A stretch of 64,000 nucleotides of DNA from an uncultured Sphaerochaeta sp. (GTDB lineage: Bacteria; Spirochaetota; Spirochaetia; Sphaerochaetales; Sphaerochaetaceae): positions 682,001 to 746,000 of the forward strand of contig NZ_OY781873.1 of the NCBI RefSeq assembly GCF_963677075.1, in the 5' to 3' direction. The translations under genes were made by a program, and so were the position numbers. Positions within the stretch are counted from its first letter, which is position 1. The number at the start of each line of letters is the position of its first letter. Shown here piece by piece: positions 8,242 through 17,505 of the stretch. The notes under the pieces are model-generated. The model was not told the DNA's origin, made no database searches, and worked only from the letters and a program-made list of their open reading frames with translations.

Positions 8242-10044
8242 ATGGCGAAGACAACATATGATGAATCGAAAATCCTTACGCTCAGCGCGTTGGAACATAT
8301 TCGAAAACGTCCCGGTATGTATATCGGGCGGTTGGGAAACGGTACCCATGTCGATGATGGTATCTACATCCTTCTCAAGGAGGTGGTGGATAACAGTATC
8401 GACGAGTTCATCATGGGCTATGGTAGCCGCATCGTCATCCGCCTGAAAGAGAGCGAGGTGTCGGTGAGAGACTTCGGTCGCGGTATTCCCCTTGGGAAAG
8501 TGGTTGACTGTGTCTCAATCATCAATACCGGTGCAAAGTATAGTGATGATGTCTTCCAGTTCTCTGTTGGCCTTAATGGTGTTGGTACCAAGGCAGTGAA
8601 TGCTCTCTCCTCGCATTTTCGGGTTACCAGCTATCGAGAAGGAAAATACAGCACGGCTATCTTCGAGAAAGGTGTTCTGGTCAGTGAAAAGAGTGGTAAG
8701 TCAGAGGAAGCCGATGGTACTGAAGTACTCTTCACCCCTGACCCGGAACTGTTTGGTGAGTACTCCTATAATGAGGATTTTGTCATCTCCAGGATCTGGA
8801 GCTATGCCTATCTGAATACAGGACTCACAATCAATTACAATAATCGTGCCTATAAATCATCCAATGGCCTGTATGACCTTCTCGATAAAGAGGTGGGCAC
8901 GGAAAATCTCTATTCGATCATCCACTACCAGAGCAAACAGCTTGAGTTTGCCTTGACCCATGTAACTGGCTCCTACGGGGAGAACTACTTCTCCTATGTG
9001 AATGGCCAGCATACCACCGATGGGGGAACCCATCAGAGTGCCTTCAAGGAAGGTATTCTTAAGGGTATAAACGAGTACTTCAAGAAGAACTGGGCACCAC
9101 AGGATGTGAGGGAAGGGGTGGTTGGAGCCATTGCTGTCAAGATCAAGGAACCGGTATTTGAATCCCAGACGAAAAACAAACTCAGCAATACCGAAATCAG
9201 GACCTGGATTGTCAATGAAGTAAAGGACGCCATTGTCGACTTCCTGTTGAAAAACACCACAGAAGCGGAGAAAATCAACCAGAAGATCCTCAACAACGAG
9301 AAACTTCGCAAAGAGCTCAATGAGGTAAAGAAGGGTGCAAGGGAGTCTGCCAAGAAGGTCAGCCTGAATATTCCCAAACTCAAGGACTGCAAGTACCACC
9401 TGGGGCAGAGCAGCGCACATCAGGAGGAGTGTGAAAGCTCCATGATCTTCCTCACCGAGGGAGATAGTGCCAGCGGAACGATTACCAAGACACGTGATGT
9501 CATGACACAGGCGGTATTCAGCCTCAGGGGAAAGATAGTCAACGTATTCGGGAAGAAGAAAACGGAAATATACAAGAACGCAGAACTTTATAATATGATG
9601 GTGGCGCTTGGTATAGAGAACGGAGTGGAAGGGCTACGGTACGGAAAAGTTATCATTGCGACCGATGCTGATACTGATGGCTTCCATATCCGTAACCTGT
9701 TGATGACCTATTTCCTGACCTATTTTGAGGATCTGGTGCTCTCCGGTCGTCTCTATATCCTGGAGACTCCCTTGTTCCGTGTACGAAACAAGACCCAGAC
9801 GGTATACTGTTACAGCGAGAAGGAACGGAACCACGCCACAAGCCAGATAAGAAATGCTGAGGTGACCCGGTTCAAAGGGCTTGGTGAGATAGACCCGAAG
9901 GAGTTCGGACAATTTATCGGGGAGGATATGCGTCTGCTTCCTGTCTCCATTGCTGGTATGAATGAGATGCATAAAACCATGGAGTTCTATATGGGCAGCA
10001 ATACGCCTGAACGACGCGAATTCATTATGGAGAATCTGATCTGA
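8242..10044 (+). CDS. parE: Type IIA DNA topoisomerase subunit B (ParE/GyrB-like)
   Basis: ATPase/TOPRIM subunit of a type IIA topoisomerase, 600 residues. The GHKL ATPase is clear: KEVVDNSIDE (catalytic E47, Mg-binding N51), DFGRGIPLG and GLNGVGTKAVNALS. The TOPRIM part has EGDSASGT near residue 405 and ATDADTDGFHIRN near 475. It lacks the insert found in long proteobacterial GyrB and is short, like ParE. The stop overlaps the start of the A-subunit gene by one base. It could be called topoisomerase IV or a second gyrase; paralogue choice needs the rest of the genome. Confidence 0.9.
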   Translation: MAKTTYDESKILTLSALEHIRKRPGMYIGRLGNGTHVDDGIYILLKEVVDNSIDEFIMGYGSRIVIRLKESEVSVRDFGRGIPLGKVVDCVSIINTGAKYSDDVFQFSVGLNGVGTKAVNALSSHFRVTSYREGKYSTAIFEKGVLVSEKSGKSEEADGTEVLFTPDPELFGEYSYNEDFVISRIWSYAYLNTGLTINYNNRAYKSSNGLYDLLDKEVGTENLYSIIHYQSKQLEFALTHVTGSYGENYFSYVNGQHTTDGGTHQSAFKEGILKGINEYFKKNWAPQDVREGVVGAIAVKIKEPVFESQTKNKLSNTEIRTWIVNEVKDAIVDFLLKNTTEAEKINQKILNNEKLRKELNEVKKGARESAKKVSLNIPKLKDCKYHLGQSSAHQEECESSMIFLTEGDSASGTITKTRDVMTQAVFSLRGKIVNVFGKKKTEIYKNAELYNMMVALGIENGVEGLRYGKVIIATDADTDGFHIRNLLMTYFLTYFEDLVLSGRLYILETPLFRVRNKTQTVYCYSEKERNHATSQIRNAEVTRFKGLGEIDPKEFGQFIGEDMRLLPVSIAGMNEMHKTMEFYMGSNTPERREFIMENLI

Positions 10045-12023
10045 TGACCCAGGCACACGCAATTTTCAAAGAGAACTTCCTGGAATACGCAAGTTATGTC
10101 ATCAAGGAGAGGGCAATCCCCGATCTTGTGGATGGATTCAAGCCTGTTCAAAGGAGAATCATCCATACGCTCTTTGAGATGGATGACGGCAAATTCCACA
10201 AGGTTGCAAACGTAGTAGGGTGGGCGATGCGCTATCACCCGCATGGGGATTCTTCCATCTACGAAGCCTTGGTAAACCTTGCCAACTGTGACTTGTTTAT
10301 TGAGCGCCAGGGTAACTACGGAAATATCTTGACCGGGGACAGGGCTGCTGCGGCACGATACATCGAATGCCGTCTTCTCCCGTTTGCCAAGAAGGTGTTG
10401 TATAATCCTGAGCTTACCGAGTTTGTGGAATCCTATGATGGAAGGAACAAGGAACCTGTAGCATTCCCAGCCAAGATTCCTGTAGTCCTCATACAAGGAG
10501 TTAGTGGTATTGCTGTAGGTATGAGTACCTATATTCTTCCTCATAACCCGATTGAGGTGTTTGACGGAATGGCTGCCTCATTGCGGGGAGAGTCATACGA
10601 ACTCTACCCCGATTTCCCTGGAGGAGGCATCGTTGATGTTGATGACTATAACGATGGACGGGGTTCGGTATCCATCAGGGCAAAACTGAACACCAAGGAT
10701 CCAAAACGAATAATCATTGAGGAACTCCCCTATGGGACCACCAGTGAGATGATGATTCGCTCGGTCGAAGATGCAGCCAAGAAGGGGAAGCTGAAGATCA
10801 GCTCCATTACTGACTATACCGCCGAGAAGGTGAACATCGAGATCAGCCTTGCCCGAAACACCTATTCAAAGGAAATTGTGGATGCCTTATATGCCTATAC
10901 GGCATGTGAGACCAAGCTCTCCGTCAATCCACTTGTAATCAGGGATAATACCCCGACCATCATGGGGGTGCATGAGATACTGGATTTCCATGCGCATCAC
11001 TTGGTTGATGTCCTGGAGGCAGAGTTGAAGCTGGAGAAGGGTCATCTGTTGGACAAGCTCCACTACAGGACCCTGGAAAGAATCTTCATTGAAGAGCGGA
11101 TCTATAAGCGTATTGAACAGAAAAAGAGTGCTGAGGATGTGAACAAAGCGGTTGTCAGTGGATTCAAGCCATTTACTGAAGAACTGCTCCGCCCGCTTGA
11201 TGGTGAGGATGTTGAACGTCTGCTCAAGATACCCATTCGACGCATCAGTTTGTTTGACATTGAGAAGAACCATCAGGAGATTGAGTCGATCAACGATCAG
11301 CTTGCAGATATTGAGAAGAAACTTGCGGATCTTACCGGCTATGCGCTCTCGTTCATATCAGAATTGAAGGAGCTTATGTCCGATGAGGAGCATAAGCGTA
11401 AAAGTACGATCAAGAAGTTTGATATGGTCGATGTGAAAGAGGTTGCTGAGCGCAATCTGCCACTTCGCTACGATGCTGCCGCTGGGTACCTTGGATATGA
11501 TGTAAAGAAAGGAAATACCCTATTCGACGTCAGTCCCTTTGACCGCATCCTGGTAATTCGTAAGGATGGCAATTATCAGGTGATTGATGCACCTGAGAAG
11601 GAGTTTGTCGGGAAAGGAATGCTCTATTGTGGGCTCGCTGACAAGGACGAGCTTGCCAAGATTGTCTTTACGGTCATTTACCAGGAGAAAACCTACAAGT
11701 ATCTCTTCATCAAGCGGTGCCAGATTACGAGCTACCAGCTGAAGAAGCTCTACCCTCTGGTACCGGAAGGGAATTTCAAGATAGTCAAGCTGTCCACCTT
11801 CGAAAATGCTGAGATGAACCTTACCTATAAGAAGAAACCAGGGCTCAGGATTCTGGAGGAGAAGTTCTACTTCTCCGATTACAAACCTAAAGGGGTAAAA
11901 GCAAACGGGGTTCGCCTGGCTGTCAAGGAAGTGGCTTCCATACGGCTCAGGGCAGTAAAGGAAGTGGTACACGAAGACCAGCGGGAACCGTCGCTCTTCG
12001 ATGACGAGATGGAGAGGGAATAA
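10044..12023 (+). CDS. parC: Type IIA DNA topoisomerase subunit A (ParC/GyrA-like), short C-terminus
   Basis: DNA breakage-reunion subunit, 659 residues. The catalytic tyrosine is Y106 in AAAARYIECR, preceded by GWAMRYHPHGDSSIYEALV with the quinolone-region residues. The tower and coiled-coil parts follow to about residue 480. The remaining roughly 170 residues are too few for the six-bladed beta-pinwheel of GyrA, and I do not see a GyrA box. That favours decatenation or relaxation over supercoiling. It is translationally coupled to the B subunit and to the pseudouridine synthase gene that follows. Confidence 0.9.
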   Translation: MTQAHAIFKENFLEYASYVIKERAIPDLVDGFKPVQRRIIHTLFEMDDGKFHKVANVVGWAMRYHPHGDSSIYEALVNLANCDLFIERQGNYGNILTGDRAAAARYIECRLLPFAKKVLYNPELTEFVESYDGRNKEPVAFPAKIPVVLIQGVSGIAVGMSTYILPHNPIEVFDGMAASLRGESYELYPDFPGGGIVDVDDYNDGRGSVSIRAKLNTKDPKRIIIEELPYGTTSEMMIRSVEDAAKKGKLKISSITDYTAEKVNIEISLARNTYSKEIVDALYAYTACETKLSVNPLVIRDNTPTIMGVHEILDFHAHHLVDVLEAELKLEKGHLLDKLHYRTLERIFIEERIYKRIEQKKSAEDVNKAVVSGFKPFTEELLRPLDGEDVERLLKIPIRRISLFDIEKNHQEIESINDQLADIEKKLADLTGYALSFISELKELMSDEEHKRKSTIKKFDMVDVKEVAERNLPLRYDAAAGYLGYDVKKGNTLFDVSPFDRILVIRKDGNYQVIDAPEKEFVGKGMLYCGLADKDELAKIVFTVIYQEKTYKYLFIKRCQITSYQLKKLYPLVPEGNFKIVKLSTFENAEMNLTYKKKPGLRILEEKFYFSDYKPKGVKANGVRLAVKEVASIRLRAVKEVVHEDQREPSLFDDEMERE

Positions 12024-12712
12024 TGGAGCAACTTGAAGGTCGGATCCTGTATGAGGACAACCACTTGATCGTGGTGAACAAGCGTGGTGGTGAGTTGGTA
12101 CAAGGAGACAAGACCGGAGATAAAACACTTGCGGATCTTGTCAAGGAATACCTGAAGGTAACCTATGAAAAGAAGGGGAATGTCTATCTGGGCGTCCCTC
12201 ATCGCTTGGACCGGCCAACCAGTGGTTTGGTGATTTTTGCCAAGACTGAAAAGGCCCTGGTCAGGATGAATGAGCTCTTCAAGGGTAATACCGTGAAGAA
12301 AACCTACTGGGCGATTGTGGATAAAGTTCCCAACGATACAGAGGGTACCTTGCTTCACTACATCATCCGTGATACGAAGGCTAATAAGAGTGTTGCGCTC
12401 CCTGTGGAGAGACAGAAAGGGAAGCTTGCAAAGATGGATTACCGTCTTATCGCTGTCAGCAAAACCTACTTTCTCCTTGAGGTATTGCTGCATACCGGTA
12501 GACATCACCAGATCAGGGCGCAGCTTGCTGCAATTGGCTTGCATATCAAGGGGGACCTTAAATATGGTTTCCCTCGTTCCAACCCTGATGGGGGAATTTG
12601 CCTTCATGCGAGGTCCATCTCCTTTGTTCACCCGGTACGCAAGGAAGAGATAACCATTGTTGCCGATCCCCCGCAAGATACCTTATGGGATGCATTCCTC
12701 TCCCAGCTCTAA
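12023..12712 (+). CDS. RluA-family RNA pseudouridine synthase
   Basis: Converts uridine to pseudouridine in rRNA or tRNA; the exact target is unknown. The 229 residues contain the signature GVPHRLDRPTSGLVIFAKT with catalytic D63, and the later LLHTGRHHQIRAQLAAIGLHIKGD motif. There is no S4 domain, so it is a short RluA-type protein. The start codon shares a base with the parC stop, which places it in the topoisomerase operon. Linkage to topoisomerase genes is probably only shared housekeeping expression. Confidence 0.9.
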   Translation: MEQLEGRILYEDNHLIVVNKRGGELVQGDKTGDKTLADLVKEYLKVTYEKKGNVYLGVPHRLDRPTSGLVIFAKTEKALVRMNELFKGNTVKKTYWAIVDKVPNDTEGTLLHYIIRDTKANKSVALPVERQKGKLAKMDYRLIAVSKTYFLLEVLLHTGRHHQIRAQLAAIGLHIKGDLKYGFPRSNPDGGICLHARSISFVHPVRKEEITIVADPPQDTLWDAFLSQL

Positions 12713-12733
12713 GGCAGGAATTCCTTGCTTTTT
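12713..12733 (+). terminator. Weak terminator after the topoisomerase operon
   Basis: AAGG-N8-CCTT followed by GCTTTTTG directly after the pseudouridine synthase stop. The stem is short, so termination may be partial. Confidence 0.4.
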
Positions 12734-12753
12734 GTATGAGAGCTTCCTAAGAT
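12725..12753 (+). promoter_or_regulatory. Promoter of the aldo/keto reductase gene
   Basis: TTGCTT at 12725-12730 and TAAGAT at 12748-12753 with a 17-base spacer. It overlaps the weak terminator of the previous operon. The leader of about 27 bases contains GGAGG. Confidence 0.5.
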
Positions 12754-12786
12754 GAAGAGAGATACACAAAAAATGGAGGATCAAGT

Positions 12787-13770
12787 ATGAAAAAAAGACC
12801 GTTTGGTACAAACAAGACCATGGTTTCCGAGGTTGGATTGGGAACCTGGCAGATCGGTGGATCATGGGGTACCGTTGAGGATGAGACTGCCATGAAAATC
12901 CTCCAGACAGCCTCTGATGCAGGTATTACCTTTTTCGATACAGCCGACGTGTATGGAGACGGGAGGAGCGAGAAGTTCATTGGAAAATTTCTTAAATCCC
13001 AACGTGACTCCTTCTTTGTTGCTACCAAATTGGGACGTGGTGGAGATCCAGGTTGGCCTGGGAATTTCACCCCTGAGGCAATGATACGCCACACCGATGC
13101 ATCCCTCTCCCGTTTGGGCGTTGAACGCTTGGATTTGATCCAGTTGCACTGTATCCCCCAGGATGTCCTGGCTGATGGGGCTGTCTTTGATGTCCTGAGA
13201 GATCTGAAAAAGCAAGGAAAGATTGCCGATTTTGGCGCAAGTGTTGAGTCCGTGGAAGAGGGCTTGATCTGCTTGAAAGAGGAGGGAATTGCCTCTCTGC
13301 AGGTTATCTTCAATATATTCCGACAGAAACTGGTCACCGACCTCTTCTCCAAAGCCAAGGAAAAAGAGGTTTCCATCATTGCCCGTGTTCCTTTGGCAAG
13401 TGGACTGCTCTCGGGAAAGATGACGAAAAATACCACCTTTGATGAGAGTGACCACCGTAACTTCAATCGCGATGGAGCTTCATTCAATGTTGGTGAGACC
13501 TTTGCAGGTGTTCCTTTTGAGAAGGGCGTTGAACTGGCTGAGGAGATCAAGACAATGAAACCAGAGGGAATGACCCTTGCTCAGATGGCACTTCGCTGGA
13601 TTCTCGACTTTGATGCTGTCTCTGTGGTGATTCCTGGGGCCAGCCGGCCATCACAGGTGCTGGACAATGCCGCAATCTCTGATCTTCCCCCTCTCTCAGA
13701 TGAGCTGCATAAGCAATTGGAGAAGTTCTATCAGGAGAAGGTTGCCCAGCATATCCGTGGTCCCTATTAA
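12787..13770 (+). CDS. Aldo/keto reductase
   Basis: NAD(P)H-dependent carbonyl reductase of 327 residues with a TIM-barrel fold. The catalytic tetrad can be placed at D51 and Y56 (FFDTADVYG), K81 (ATKLG) and H121 (IQLHCIP). The C-terminal VVIPGASRPSQVLDN matches the cofactor-binding segment of the family. GGAGG precedes the ATG. It has its own promoter and lies just before cassette 2, so it may reduce an aldehyde produced there. It could equally be a general aldehyde reductase. Confidence 0.88.
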   Translation: MKKRPFGTNKTMVSEVGLGTWQIGGSWGTVEDETAMKILQTASDAGITFFDTADVYGDGRSEKFIGKFLKSQRDSFFVATKLGRGGDPGWPGNFTPEAMIRHTDASLSRLGVERLDLIQLHCIPQDVLADGAVFDVLRDLKKQGKIADFGASVESVEEGLICLKEEGIASLQVIFNIFRQKLVTDLFSKAKEKEVSIIARVPLASGLLSGKMTKNTTFDESDHRNFNRDGASFNVGETFAGVPFEKGVELAEEIKTMKPEGMTLAQMALRWILDFDAVSVVIPGASRPSQVLDNAAISDLPPLSDELHKQLEKFYQEKVAQHIRGPY

Positions 13771-13799
13771 CCAATACTCCTCATTCATAGATTGTATCA

Positions 13800-13825
13800 G
13801 GACTCCTTTCAGGGGTCCTTAATTT
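13800..13825 (+). terminator. Terminator after the aldo/keto reductase gene
   Basis: GGACTCC-TTTCA-GGGGTCC forms a 7-bp stem with one wobble and is followed by TTAATTT. It separates the reductase gene from the cassette 2 promoter. Confidence 0.5.
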
Positions 13826-13855
13826 CTATCCCAATGAAGTCTGCCTAATTATTTC

Positions 13856-13884
13856 TTGACAGATTGGAGAATGCGTCTTATTCT
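13856..13884 (+). promoter_or_regulatory. Promoter of TRAP cassette 2
   Basis: TTGACA at 13856-13861 and TATTCT at 13879-13884 with a 17-base spacer. Just downstream, at 13891-13905, is a direct repeat (GTATGATGTATGATG), which could be a regulator site. Confidence 0.65.
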
Positions 13885-13929
13885 TCATATGTATGATGTA
13901 TGATGTTATAGGAATTGGGAGGAGTATTC

Positions 13930-14586
13930 ATGGCTGAACACACGATTGCCGCAATCTATACCGGAGCTGCCTTGGTAAAACCACTGTCGGATCTGATGAA
14001 AGAGACCCTTGGTGACTACAAGGTGATGAACATACTCGATGACAGCATGATTGCTGACATCATCGAGGCCGGGGGGATGACCAAGGCTGTCAAGAGACGG
14101 CTCTATGGCTACTATGAGATTGCTTGTGCTTCAGGTGCTGAGTTGATCCTCAATACCTGCTCCTCAATCGGGGATGCAGTATATGGTGCTCGGGACTTTT
14201 TCCCCATTCCCATCATAAGAATTGATGAGCCGATGGCTCGCCGGGCGATAGGGCTCACTGATTCAATCGCTGTTCTGGCCACCCTTCCAACCACCTTGGA
14301 TCCAACCATCCGATTATTGGAGAGATGTGCACAGGAGGCAGGGAAATCAATTAGGACCATCAGTGCCTTGGCCGAGGGAGCTTTCCCTGCCATTACTGCT
14401 GGGGATGCAGAAACCCATGACCGGCTGATTGCAGAGACGGCAAAACGGGTAGCTGATTCCTGTGATGTGATTCTTCTTGCACAGGGCTCGATGGCAAGAA
14501 TGGAAAAGCCACTTGCCGAGCTTACCGGCAAGACGGTGCTCAGCAGTCCTCGCCTTGGTGTTGAGCAGATCAAGGGACTGTTGTAG
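13930..14586 (+). CDS. Aspartate/glutamate/hydantoin racemase-superfamily protein lacking the second cysteine
   Basis: A 218-residue protein of the two-domain Asp/Glu racemase fold. The first catalytic cysteine is present (LILNTCSSIGD, C77). The second motif, normally an L-G-C type loop, reads DVILLAQGSMAR near residues 179-190, with no cysteine. True two-base racemisation is therefore unlikely; a one-cysteine lyase, decarboxylase or isomerase role is possible. The ATG at 13930 has GGGAGG six bases upstream and is chosen over 13915. It is the first gene of cassette 2, directly before the transketolase genes, so it probably acts on the same imported compound. Confidence 0.8.
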   Translation: MAEHTIAAIYTGAALVKPLSDLMKETLGDYKVMNILDDSMIADIIEAGGMTKAVKRRLYGYYEIACASGAELILNTCSSIGDAVYGARDFFPIPIIRIDEPMARRAIGLTDSIAVLATLPTTLDPTIRLLERCAQEAGKSIRTISALAEGAFPAITAGDAETHDRLIAETAKRVADSCDVILLAQGSMARMEKPLAELTGKTVLSSPRLGVEQIKGLL

Positions 14587-14598
14587 AAGGAGGAACCC

Positions 14599-15417
14599 AT
14601 GGATCTTGAAGCTTTGCATGCAATGTCTTTGCAGCTTAGGAGAGATGTCGTTGAGATGGTTTACCGTACAAAGGATGGCCATCCCAGTCCGAGTTTTTCA
14701 GTTGCAGATATTATTACCGCCCTCTACTTTGAGGTGATGAATATTGATCCATCCAACCCTGATAAGAGCGATCGTGATCGCTTTGTACTCTCCAAGGGTC
14801 ACGCTTGTCCTGTATTGTATGCTGCCCTCGCCAGGCGGGGTTATTTCCCGGTAGACGACCTCTATACCCTGCGATACCTACATTCCAAGTTACAGGGACA
14901 TCCTTATGCACCAAAGACCAAAGGCCTTGATGCAACCACAGGTTCGCTTGGAAACGGAGTCTCGATTGGATTGGGCATGGCCTTGGCCGCTCGAATCCAG
15001 AAGCAAACAAACCGGGTGTATGTAATCACCGGTGATGGTGAGCTTGGTGAAGGAATGCTCTGGGAAGCAGCAATGGCTGCAAGCCATCAGAAGGCAGCAA
15101 ATCTGACGGTATTCATAGACAACAACAACTACCAGAGTGGAGGGACAGTCGGTGAAGTATCGGGTCCCTATCCTATTGAGGATAAGTGGAAAGCCTTCGG
15201 CTGGCATACCCAGAGCATTGACGGGCATGATATTTCCCAGATTCTGAGTGCGGTTGAGAAAGCCAAAGCAGAAACAGAGAGACCTTCGGCAATCATCTGC
15301 AAGACGGTTAAGGGAAACGGTGTTTCCTTCATGGTGGGAGAAAACTCCTGGCATAAACGGGTCTATACCGATGAAGAATACCATATTGCCATGAAGGAAC
15401 TGGGAGGTGTGCTATGA
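14599..15417 (+). CDS. Transketolase, N-terminal subunit, cassette 2
   Basis: Paralogue of the protein at 6388-7206, 272 residues. It has TKDGHPSPSFSVADI, LSKGHACPVLYAAL and the thiamine-diphosphate motif GDGELGEGMLWEAAMAA followed by DNNNYQ. In the first motif, cassette 1 reads AGSGHAGGSLSA where this subunit reads TKDGHPSPSFSV, so the substrate end of the active site differs. AAGGAGGA precedes the ATG. It overlaps its partner subunit by four bases (ATGA). Two-subunit transketolases often serve special catabolic routes, for example apulose-4-phosphate or sulfofructose cleavage, but the substrate here is not known. Confidence 0.9.
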   Translation: MDLEALHAMSLQLRRDVVEMVYRTKDGHPSPSFSVADIITALYFEVMNIDPSNPDKSDRDRFVLSKGHACPVLYAALARRGYFPVDDLYTLRYLHSKLQGHPYAPKTKGLDATTGSLGNGVSIGLGMALAARIQKQTNRVYVITGDGELGEGMLWEAAMAASHQKAANLTVFIDNNNYQSGGTVGEVSGPYPIEDKWKAFGWHTQSIDGHDISQILSAVEKAKAETERPSAIICKTVKGNGVSFMVGENSWHKRVYTDEEYHIAMKELGGVL

Positions 15418-16364
15418 GTAGTGTTGACAGCACGAGAATTGGATTTAGAGACGCACTGATGCACTTGGCGAAAGAGCGTGATGATATTGTATTTGTTTCC
15501 ACAGACTCGCTGAAGGTGGTCAAGGGTGAACCATTCTTGGAAGCATATCCTGATCGTGTCATTGAACTCGGGATCTCCGAGCAGAACGGGGTGGGTGTTT
15601 CCAGCGGTCTTGCTTCCTGTGGCCTGTTGCCCTACATCTGCACCTACGCAGGGTTCTTGACGATGCGCGCTTGTGAACAGATGCGGACATTTGTCTCCTA
15701 TCCCGCACTGAAAGTCCGCTTTGTTGGTGCAAACGGAGGCTTGCATGGAGGAAACCGGGAAGGGGTCTCCCACCAGTTCATTGAGGATGTGGGAATTCTC
15801 AGGACAATGCCCAATTTCACCATTCTCTGTCCTGCAGATGGAAACCAGGTTTATCAAGCGATGCTTGCAAGTGCTGATATCGAGGGACCGGTTTATATTC
15901 GGATCGGCAGTGGTCGGGAAGAGAAAGTCTTCCCCGATGGAACACCGTTTCCCTTGGGTAAGGTACGCACCATTGTTGATGAAGGAAATGATGTGGCGTT
16001 GTTCTGCCATGGATTTGTTACTAATCGCGTCTTAGAGGCTGCAAGACAGTTGAAGGAACAGGGGATCGGCGTGAAGGTTGTGGAGGTTGCAACCATCAAG
16101 CCATTGGATCGAGCAGGAATCGCAGCAATTCTTGGAAAAACAGGTTGTGCGGTAACGATCGAAGACCATACCATCATCAATGGTCTCGGTAGTGCAATTG
16201 CAGAGGTGATTGCAGAGGGAAACCCTGCCTACTTGGTACGCTTGGGATTGCAGGATGTGTACGGTGAGTCCGGCTTTCCTGATGAGCTGCTTGATGCCTA
16301 CGGTATGTCTGTTGAGGATATTATCGAGGGAGCCAAGAAAGCCATCAAACATACAAAGGCATAA
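15414..16364 (+). CDS. Transketolase, C-terminal subunit, cassette 2
   Basis: Pyr and C-terminal domains of the second split transketolase, 316 residues. The catalytic glutamate is in IELGISEQNG (about E56). The substrate-side motif is NREGVSHQFIEDVGILR. The C-terminal part has EDHTIINGLGSAIAEV. It forms one enzyme with the previous gene. The transporter genes follow after 46 bases, so uptake and carbon-skeleton cleavage are co-transcribed. Confidence 0.9.
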   Translation: MSSVDSTRIGFRDALMHLAKERDDIVFVSTDSLKVVKGEPFLEAYPDRVIELGISEQNGVGVSSGLASCGLLPYICTYAGFLTMRACEQMRTFVSYPALKVRFVGANGGLHGGNREGVSHQFIEDVGILRTMPNFTILCPADGNQVYQAMLASADIEGPVYIRIGSGREEKVFPDGTPFPLGKVRTIVDEGNDVALFCHGFVTNRVLEAARQLKEQGIGVKVVEVATIKPLDRAGIAAILGKTGCAVTIEDHTIINGLGSAIAEVIAEGNPAYLVRLGLQDVYGESGFPDELLDAYGMSVEDIIEGAKKAIKHTKA

Positions 16365-16410
16365 TTCCTTAGGATTACCTGAGGATAGAAACAAAAGGAG
16401 ATAGAAACAC

Positions 16411-17433
16411 ATGAAAAAGAAGATTGTTGTACTGGTGCTTGTCACCTTGCTGGCAACGGCTCTGTTTGCACAGGGGCAAGCAGAAAAGAGTGGTCCGACT
16501 TCTGAGAATCCGTTGGTATTGCGGTATGCTCACATGAATCCGGCTTCCAGCCCGAATGGACTGCAGGCAACCTACTTTGCCGATAAGGTAGCAGAGAAGA
16601 CCGGTGGGGCCATCAAGATTGAAGTGTATCCGGCAAGTCAGCTGGGATCCATTAGTGAGATGGCTGAAGCTGTTTCCATGGGCTCTATTGCGCTACACCA
16701 CAATACCTATGGCGGATTGCAGCCGTTGCTCAATGACCTGGGTCTGTTTGACACCCCATATCTCTATCGGGATGTCGACCACCTGCTCAAGGCAACTGAT
16801 CCTGAGACCAGTCCGGCACTCATGGAGTTGAACCAGAAGTTGATCGATACCAGAAACGTCAGGATTCTCTACTCTTTCTACTTCGGTACCCGTGAGTTGA
16901 CAGCAAACTTCCCTGTCTACTCCGCAGCTGACTTGGCTGGAAAGAAGATTCGTGCCATTCCTTCCCCCATCTATCTTGCAGCAGTGGAAGGTATGGGCGC
17001 GGTAGCAGTTCCCATCGATTGGTCAGAAGTTCCCGTTGCCCTCTCCACCGGAGTCGCTGATGGACAGGAGAACCCAGTAAGTACACTGGTAACCAGCAAT
17101 ATCTATGAAGTACAGAAGTATGCCATGATGACCGACCATATCATGGGTAGTGAACCTGTAGTGATCAACGAGAAGGTATGGCAGTCCCTGAGTGACGAGC
17201 ATAAGCAGATCTTCAGAGAAGTTGCTCGTGAAACACGTGACTGGGCATCCAACTATGTACAGGAGAATGAGGCCAAGGACGTCCAGACTCTCAAGGACAA
17301 GGGTATGACCATCATCACAGCAGCTGATGGCCTGAAAGTTGATGAGTTCCGTTCTTCCGTCAGCAAAGTCGTTGATGAACGCTTTGGTGAAGCTTGGGGC
17401 AAGTACTACGAGATGATCCACGCAATCAAGTAG
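16411..17433 (+). CDS. dctP: TRAP transporter substrate-binding protein, cassette 2
   Basis: DctP-type periplasmic receptor of 340 residues. The signal peptide (MKKKIVVLVLVTLLATALF) ends in AQG and has no cysteine. The carboxylate-binding arginine is in KKIRAIPSPIY, followed by DWSEVPVALSTGVADGQENPVSTL. AAAAGGAG precedes the start. The pocket sequence differs from cassette 1, so the ligands may be related but not identical. A strong hairpin follows the gene. Confidence 0.92.
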   Translation: MKKKIVVLVLVTLLATALFAQGQAEKSGPTSENPLVLRYAHMNPASSPNGLQATYFADKVAEKTGGAIKIEVYPASQLGSISEMAEAVSMGSIALHHNTYGGLQPLLNDLGLFDTPYLYRDVDHLLKATDPETSPALMELNQKLIDTRNVRILYSFYFGTRELTANFPVYSAADLAGKKIRAIPSPIYLAAVEGMGAVAVPIDWSEVPVALSTGVADGQENPVSTLVTSNIYEVQKYAMMTDHIMGSEPVVINEKVWQSLSDEHKQIFREVARETRDWASNYVQENEAKDVQTLKDKGMTIITAADGLKVDEFRSSVSKVVDERFGEAWGKYYEMIHAIK

Positions 17434-17447
17434 TAGTGTTTTCAGTG

Positions 17448-17476
17448 GTGGAGGCAGGATGATCTCCTGCTTCCAC
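17448..17476 (+). other. Intercistronic hairpin between dctP and dctQ
   Basis: A 12-bp stem (17448-17459 with 17465-17476, one G-T wobble) and a five-base loop, with no U-run after it. In transporter operons such a stem usually protects the 3' end of the receptor message so that more receptor than permease is made. Confidence 0.7.
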
Positions 17477-17505
17477 ACATGTCTTCTAATACAAGGAATA
17501 CTCCT

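Noticed and set aside
13930-14586. Annotation as aspartate or glutamate racemase
   Set aside because: The second catalytic cysteine is absent, so a two-base racemase mechanism is not supported.
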